35,409 nucleotides of DNA, taken from Actinomycetota bacterium (GTDB taxonomy: Bacteria > Actinomycetota > Geothermincolia > Geothermincolales > RBG-13-55-18). Positions within the stretch are counted from its first letter, which is position 1. Every line of letters starts with the position of its first letter. The translations under genes and the position numbers were made by a program. The notes beneath the pieces are model-generated. The model was not told the DNA's origin and searched no databases. It saw nothing but the letters and a program-made list of their open reading frames with translations. The DNA is taken from assembly GCA_015711955.1 (NCBI GenBank), contig JACVJK010000017.1, forward strand, positions 1-35,409, read 5' to 3'. Positions 31,751-35,409 of this stretch are shown here, piece by piece.

Positions 31751-32152
31751 AAACACGATCAAGCCGGCGGAAGGCTGCTTACCTTTTTTCGTAAAAACCA
31801 GATTTGGTTCTGAGGCGGCCCTGGAACGCAGGTGGTCGATTTTAACCAGAAAACCAGGGTTTCAAGAGGTAAGCGGGTTTCAAGCGCATCGTTATTGTGT
31901 GCATAGCTCTGAATGCCGCTTATTATGACGGCACACATGTGAATGTGCAGCCCACGGCGAGGTCGCTGATCTAAGACGCACCGGGGTGACCCTTTCAGTT
32001 TCCTCGGCTGAAACGGTAAGCACGTCCTTTTGACCCCCGTCAACCCACACGACGATTGGAATGTAGGGGAGCTCTTTGGCGAGAGCGAGGAGTGGTCCGA
32101 TACGAGGCAGCTCTTATCGGTTCTTTTGGGTTTGACCGATGTGAGGTCGAAT
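31751..32152. other. Divergent intergenic region, cbiM / rrm
   Basis: About 400 bp between the two divergent promoters. The plus-strand frame open from 32030 is an accidental upstream extension of the RRM gene; no independent gene is seen. Confidence 0.4.
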
Positions 32153-32181
32153 TTGCCTAATCTCGGGAAAACATGTATAGT
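32153..32181 (+). promoter_or_regulatory. Candidate promoter of the RRM gene
   Basis: TTGCCT (32153-32158) and TATAGT (32176-32181) with a 17-bp spacer. The predicted start (~32188) gives a ~72-nt leader that contains the terminator hairpin. Confidence 0.5.
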
Positions 32182-32212
32182 TGAGTCGTTGGTCCGATAC
32201 CTGGAGAACGAT

Positions 32213-32244
32213 CCCGGGGAGACCGACTCCCCGGGAGTTTTTTT
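32213..32244 (+). terminator. Intrinsic terminator immediately before the RRM ribosome site
   Basis: CCCGGGGAG pairs perfectly with CTCCCCGGG over an ACCGA loop, followed by AG and seven T. It ends only about five bases before the GGAGGT of the RRM gene, so it belongs to that gene's own leader or ends an unseen small RNA. Confidence 0.85.
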
Positions 32245-32260
32245 GAGAGGAGGTGAGGAT

Positions 32261-32533
32261 GTGAGAATCTACGTGGGAAACATGAGCTACTCGACGAGCT
32301 CCGAGGATCTGCGGGAGGCCTTCGAGCGCTTCGGCACCGTGGAATCCGCCGAGGTGGTCATGGAGCGGGGAACCAGCCGTTCACGCGGCTTCGGTTTCGT
32401 GGAAATGCCCGACGAGTCGGAGGCGAGGAACGCCATCGCCCAACTTAACGGCAGGGAGCTGGATGGCCGTACCTTAAAGGTCAACGAGGCCAAGCCGAGG
32501 CTTGCAGAGACCAGGAGCAATTACCGCTTCTAA
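32261..32533 (+). CDS. RRM-domain RNA-binding protein
   Basis: A 90-residue single RNA-recognition-motif protein. RNP2 is IYVGNM, RNP1 is RSRGFGFVEM with the aromatic residues that stack on RNA, and LDGRTLKVNEAKPR closes the fold before a short basic tail. GTG 32261 is chosen because GGAGGTGAGG lies directly upstream and the RRM fold starts there; the ORF track start at 32030 runs through a terminator and is not real. Bacterial RRM proteins of this size bind single-stranded RNA, often in cold or stress response. The terminator in its leader suggests autoregulation. Its own terminator follows at 32559. Confidence 0.93.
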   Translation: MRIYVGNMSYSTSSEDLREAFERFGTVESAEVVMERGTSRSRGFGFVEMPDESEARNAIAQLNGRELDGRTLKVNEAKPRLAETRSNYRF

Positions 32534-32558
32534 TAGGCCGATCGAGCAGCGCAGAACT

Positions 32559-32597
32559 GGAACGGGTGGGCCTTACCGCCCGTTCCTTTTCCTTTTA
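32559..32597 (+). terminator. Intrinsic terminator after the RRM gene
   Basis: GGAACGGG pairs with CCCGTTCC (32559-32586) around a 12-nt loop, followed by TTTTCCTTTT. It is 25 bp past the stop codon. Confidence 0.85.
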
Positions 32598-33111
32598 GGG
32601 TCATGGAATCTTTTTCCTACGGGTCCAAGATGCCGTTCCTCTTCCCAACCGTGACCTCGCAACCTCGAAACCCACGTTGCGGCGGAGGCTTTTTGCCCTT
32701 GCTTTTCGGGGGATTTCGCTGGCTTTAATCTCCTGTTTTTCCCCTTTGCCCTATAGGGGTTCAGCCTTGAGCTCCACCCAGCTCATGGGCTCGAGTTCAT
32801 CTGTCCTTGGTTTCCCCGCGATGGTGCTCGGGATGAAGGAACCCGCTCGCCCGAAAGAGGTTGGACTTTTCTCCTCTCCCAAACTATGGTATTTATTTTT
32901 AAGAGGCGGTCGGCATCAAAGATCCAAGGGGTATCGGGAGCACTGCGGCGCATATTAGGTTAACAAGTACATCTAAAGCTGGAACTGCGCACTCAACCAC
33001 GTCTTCGTACTACTGGTTTCCATATAATTGTTCTTTCCCGCGAAGACTTTTCCGGCATATCTGATGTAAGTGATGGTGTAGGACAAGGTCAGGGAGGGAG
33101 GAGGTAACCAG
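32598..33111. other. Intergenic region upstream of the acyl-CoA synthetase
   Basis: About 510 bp without a credible gene. TATAAT at 33023-33028 lacks a good -35. GGCGGTCGGC at 32905-32914 recurs in the terminator after the synthetase. GGAGGAGGT precedes ATG 33112. Confidence 0.4.
33023..33028 (+). promoter_or_regulatory. Possible -10 element of the acyl-CoA synthetase gene
   Basis: Perfect TATAAT 83 bp before the start codon, but no recognisable -35 at 16-18 bp. Confidence 0.35.
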
Positions 33112-34809
33112 ATGACGGACATCTACTCTCAAAAGCCGTGGCTCAAGAATTACGACGACCACGTGCCGCCTAACCTGGAGTACGAGGACAAGACCTTCGC
33201 GGAGAAGTTCCGGGAGACAGTCGAGAAATACGCTGACAAGACCTGCCTCATCTACTTGGGAAAGGAGATAACCTATCGGGAGATCGACCGCCTTTCAAAT
33301 CGGTTGGCCCATTACCTCATCAAAAATGGCCTAAAACCCGGGGACGTGGTGGGCATGCACATGCCAAATATACCCGCCCACTATATCGGGATCGTGGCGG
33401 TCCAGAAAGCCGGTGGAGTGTCCACCGGTTTGAGCCCCCTTCTCACTCCCCGCGAGATGGAGCATCAGCTTAACGACTCCCGGACCAAGTTCATCATGAC
33501 GGTGGACGTTCTCTTCGAGAAGATCGCCGAGGTTGCGGACAAGACCGCCTTCGAGACCGTGATAGTCAGCGAGATAGCTGATTTCCTACCGGGAATAAAG
33601 CGGGTTTTGGGCAAGGCCCTCAAGAAGATCCCCACCGGCGAGGTGAAGCCCTTGCCGGGCAAGAAAGTGGTACGCTTCATGGACGCCATAAAGGGAATGC
33701 CCGAGGACCCGGTGATGGTGAAGAGGAGCATGGACGACATCATCTTCCTCATGTACACCGGGGGGACCACGGGCCCCTCTAAGGGTGCCATGCTCACCCA
33801 GCGCAGTTATATGTGTAACCGGAAACAGGTCCTCACGTGGTTGGACCTCAGGCCCGACGAGGTGGCCCTTTCCGCCTTCCCGCTCTTCCACATCGCCGGG
33901 CTTGCCCTGGGAGGGTTCACCATGACCAACGGGGCCACCCTCATATGCGTTCCGGATCCGAGGAACGTGGACTTCCTGATAGAGTGCGCCAAGAAATACA
34001 AGCCCACGGTGATCATCAATGTGCCCACCATCTTTTACGAGCTGATGAAGCGCGAGGAGTTCAAGAGGCTCGATTTCAGCAACCTGAGGTTTTGTCTGAG
34101 CGCTGCCGCTCCTTTCCCGGTGGAGAACATAGCCGAGCTGGAGAGCGTTATCGGGAAGAACCGCTTCATCGAGCTGTACGGCATGACCGAGACCTCTCCG
34201 GTCACCTGCTGCAACCCTCGGTACGGGAAAAAGAAACCGGGTTCGGTGGGCATGCCCCTTTCGGACACCGAGTTCAAGCTGGTGGACCCGGAGACTGGAG
34301 AGCTGGTTCCGCAGGGCGAGCCGGGGGAGATCGCCATTCGTGGCCCTCAAGTCATGAAGGGATATTTCGGCAAGGCGGAGGAGACGGCCAAGGCCATAAG
34401 GGACGGCTGGATGTACACCGGGGATGTGGCCTACATGGACGAGGACGGGTACTTCTACATCGTGGACCGGGTTAAGGACATGGTGAACGTTTCCGGCTTC
34501 AAGGTATTCACCCGGGAACTGGACGACGTAATCATGAAGCATCCCGACGTGGACTTGGCCGCGTCCATCGGGGTTCCTGACCCCGAAAGGCCTGGTTCGG
34601 AGAGGGTTGCCTCCTTCATCATCCTGAAGCCGGGAGTGGAGAAGAGCGAGGCGGAGAAGGAGAAGATACTGAAATACTTGCGCGACAACGTGGCCCCGTA
34701 CAAGGTGCCCAAGGTCATCGAGTTCGTGGACCAGCTGCCCACCAGCGGGGTGGGAAAGATCCTAAAACGGGAACTGAGGGAGATGGCTCAGGAATTGCTG
34801 AAGAAGTGA
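33112..34809 (+). CDS. fadD: Long-chain fatty acid-CoA ligase (AMP-binding superfamily)
   Basis: A 565-residue adenylate-forming enzyme that activates a carboxylic acid with ATP and then transfers it to CoA. Core motifs are the phosphate loop YTGGTTGPSKGAM (A3), ELYGMTETSP (A5), YTGDVAYMDEDGYFYIVDR (A7-A8 with the adenosine-binding Asp), VNVSGFKV, and the catalytic lysine in PTSGVGKILKREL (A10). Start ATG 33112 follows GGAGGAGGT. Length and the N-terminal KPWLKNYDDHVP segment are typical of FadD-like long-chain ligases, but chain length and substrate cannot be fixed from sequence alone. It is monocistronic, bounded downstream by a strong hairpin terminator. Confidence 0.9.
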   Translation: MTDIYSQKPWLKNYDDHVPPNLEYEDKTFAEKFRETVEKYADKTCLIYLGKEITYREIDRLSNRLAHYLIKNGLKPGDVVGMHMPNIPAHYIGIVAVQKAGGVSTGLSPLLTPREMEHQLNDSRTKFIMTVDVLFEKIAEVADKTAFETVIVSEIADFLPGIKRVLGKALKKIPTGEVKPLPGKKVVRFMDAIKGMPEDPVMVKRSMDDIIFLMYTGGTTGPSKGAMLTQRSYMCNRKQVLTWLDLRPDEVALSAFPLFHIAGLALGGFTMTNGATLICVPDPRNVDFLIECAKKYKPTVIINVPTIFYELMKREEFKRLDFSNLRFCLSAAAPFPVENIAELESVIGKNRFIELYGMTETSPVTCCNPRYGKKKPGSVGMPLSDTEFKLVDPETGELVPQGEPGEIAIRGPQVMKGYFGKAEETAKAIRDGWMYTGDVAYMDEDGYFYIVDRVKDMVNVSGFKVFTRELDDVIMKHPDVDLAASIGVPDPERPGSERVASFIILKPGVEKSEAEKEKILKYLRDNVAPYKVPKVIEFVDQLPTSGVGKILKRELREMAQELLKK

Positions 34810-35409
34810 AGCTTCACCCTCGAGCTCCCCATCGGGTCCACGAAGCGAGCAATCAAGCCCGATGGACTGAGTGATGGCCTCCTCGGGGACGTTTGATGGG
34901 GCGGTCGGCCTCAAATGAAGATTTGGCTATGTGCCGACCGCCCCCTCTTTCATTTTGCACGGGTATTAGCCAAATCGAGGTCCTCGCTTTACCGCCACGT
35001 TGAAGAGAAGCTCAGGTCGAATGAGGGGCTACGGATCCCTTTTCGTCGGCGTAACGCTGAGGTTCTCGATGAGGGTTGGGTTTTGGGTAACCGCGCCTCT
35101 CACGGAAAGTTATGAGCTCGTATATGTTTGTCGGCGAAAGGGATGAAGAGCTCGACTTTTTTCGCCCGGCGGCCGTTGTCCCCAATGTAAGAATCCTTGT
35201 GACATGACCTAAAGCTGGCTCAGAAACGATGAAGTGTCGATTATATGCGGGGCCGTGAAAGGATGAGCTGCTCGGAGGATGTAAGCCGTCTTCCGCTCGA
35301 TTTTGGGAGGAACCGGCGGGATCGACCCTGCACGATCACGGCACGAAAGACGCGGCGATCGTTTTCTTCTCCTTCGATGAGATCAAGGCGTCTCGGGATT
35401 CCGACTTCT
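34810..35409. other. Intergenic tail after the acyl-CoA synthetase
   Basis: Apart from the terminator at 34898-34957, these ~600 bp show no gene. The 66-codon ORF at 34915 lies partly in the terminator and has no ribosome site. The last ~130 bp might be the end of a gene continuing outside, but no frame is persuasive. Confidence 0.4.
34898..34957 (+). terminator. Intrinsic terminator after the acyl-CoA synthetase
   Basis: GGGGCGGTCGGC pairs perfectly with GCCGACCGCCCC (12 bp). The 23-nt loop itself holds a CAAAT-GAAG-ATTTG hairpin, and CTCTTTCATTTT follows. It is 88 bp past the stop. Confidence 0.8.

Noticed and set aside
32030-32260. N-terminal extension of the RRM protein
   Set aside because: The extension reads through a promoter and a perfect terminator; GTG 32261 has the ribosome site and fits the RRM start.
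33586-34542. 318-codon minus-strand ORF inside the acyl-CoA synthetase
   Set aside because: Antisense shadow of a well-conserved enzyme.
34915-35115. 66-codon ORF after the acyl-CoA synthetase
   Set aside because: Begins within the terminator loop and has no ribosome site or protein-like pattern.

Overview
The window looks like chromosomal DNA of an uncultured or thermophilic actinobacterium-like Gram-positive bacterium. Pointers are a LytR-CpsA-Psr protein with a LytR_C tail, a PASTA-bearing kinase-like protein, a small protein with the layout of the actinobacterial SepX/GlpR divisome family, frequent GTG/TTG starts, strong GGAGG ribosome sites, and unusually long non-coding gaps. No phage, IS, CRISPR, tRNA or rRNA was found. 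The lineage is an inference from gene content and was not tested by a search.

Layout. 1-3031 (+): the 3' part of a large Asn-rich 23/26-residue repeat protein, a membrane-anchored helical protein split by an in-frame TAG, and a STAS anti-sigma-antagonist protein. 3148-6226 (-): a PilB/GspE-type ATPase and a cysteine synthase. 6618-8652: divergent corrinoid-type methyltransferase (UroD/MtaA fold) and LUD-domain protein. 8832-10466 (-): a type-B carboxylesterase lipoprotein. 10988-14588: the p-aminobenzoate (folate) genes pabA-pabB, preceded by a promoter/terminator leader, with pabC convergent. 15115-19088 (+): a three-gene envelope operon under a near-consensus promoter. It encodes a catalytically dead kinase with TM, PASTA and PKD modules, a secreted M23-like domain fused to a multi-span membrane tail, and a three-TM protein. 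19280-19837 (-): the SepX/GlpR-like protein. 20731-22047 (+): the LCP protein. 22580-25501 (+): hsp20-lon proteostasis pair. 25923-26851 (-): two membrane-anchored NTF2-like proteins. 27497-28570 (+): a radical-SAM protein whose zinc-ribbon N-terminus appears to begin at an ATA codon. 28655-31500 (-): cbiM, PDGLE (cbiN-like), cbiQ, cbiO, a Co/Ni ECF transporter behind a structured leader with an intrinsic terminator. 32261-32533 (+): an RRM RNA-binding protein preceded by its own promoter and terminator. 33112-34809 (+): a long-chain acyl-CoA synthetase.

How the genes fit together. Several genes concern the cell envelope and division: the pseudokinase operon, LCP, SepX-like and PilB genes. 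The Co/Ni transporter would supply cobalt for corrinoid-dependent chemistry, which fits the MtaA-like methyltransferase. A recurring theme is premature intrinsic termination in 5' leaders (pabA, cbiM, rrm), suggesting attenuation as a common control mode in this genome. The best candidate for an undescribed system is the 15115-19088 operon. The repeat protein at the left edge is the most unusual single sequence.
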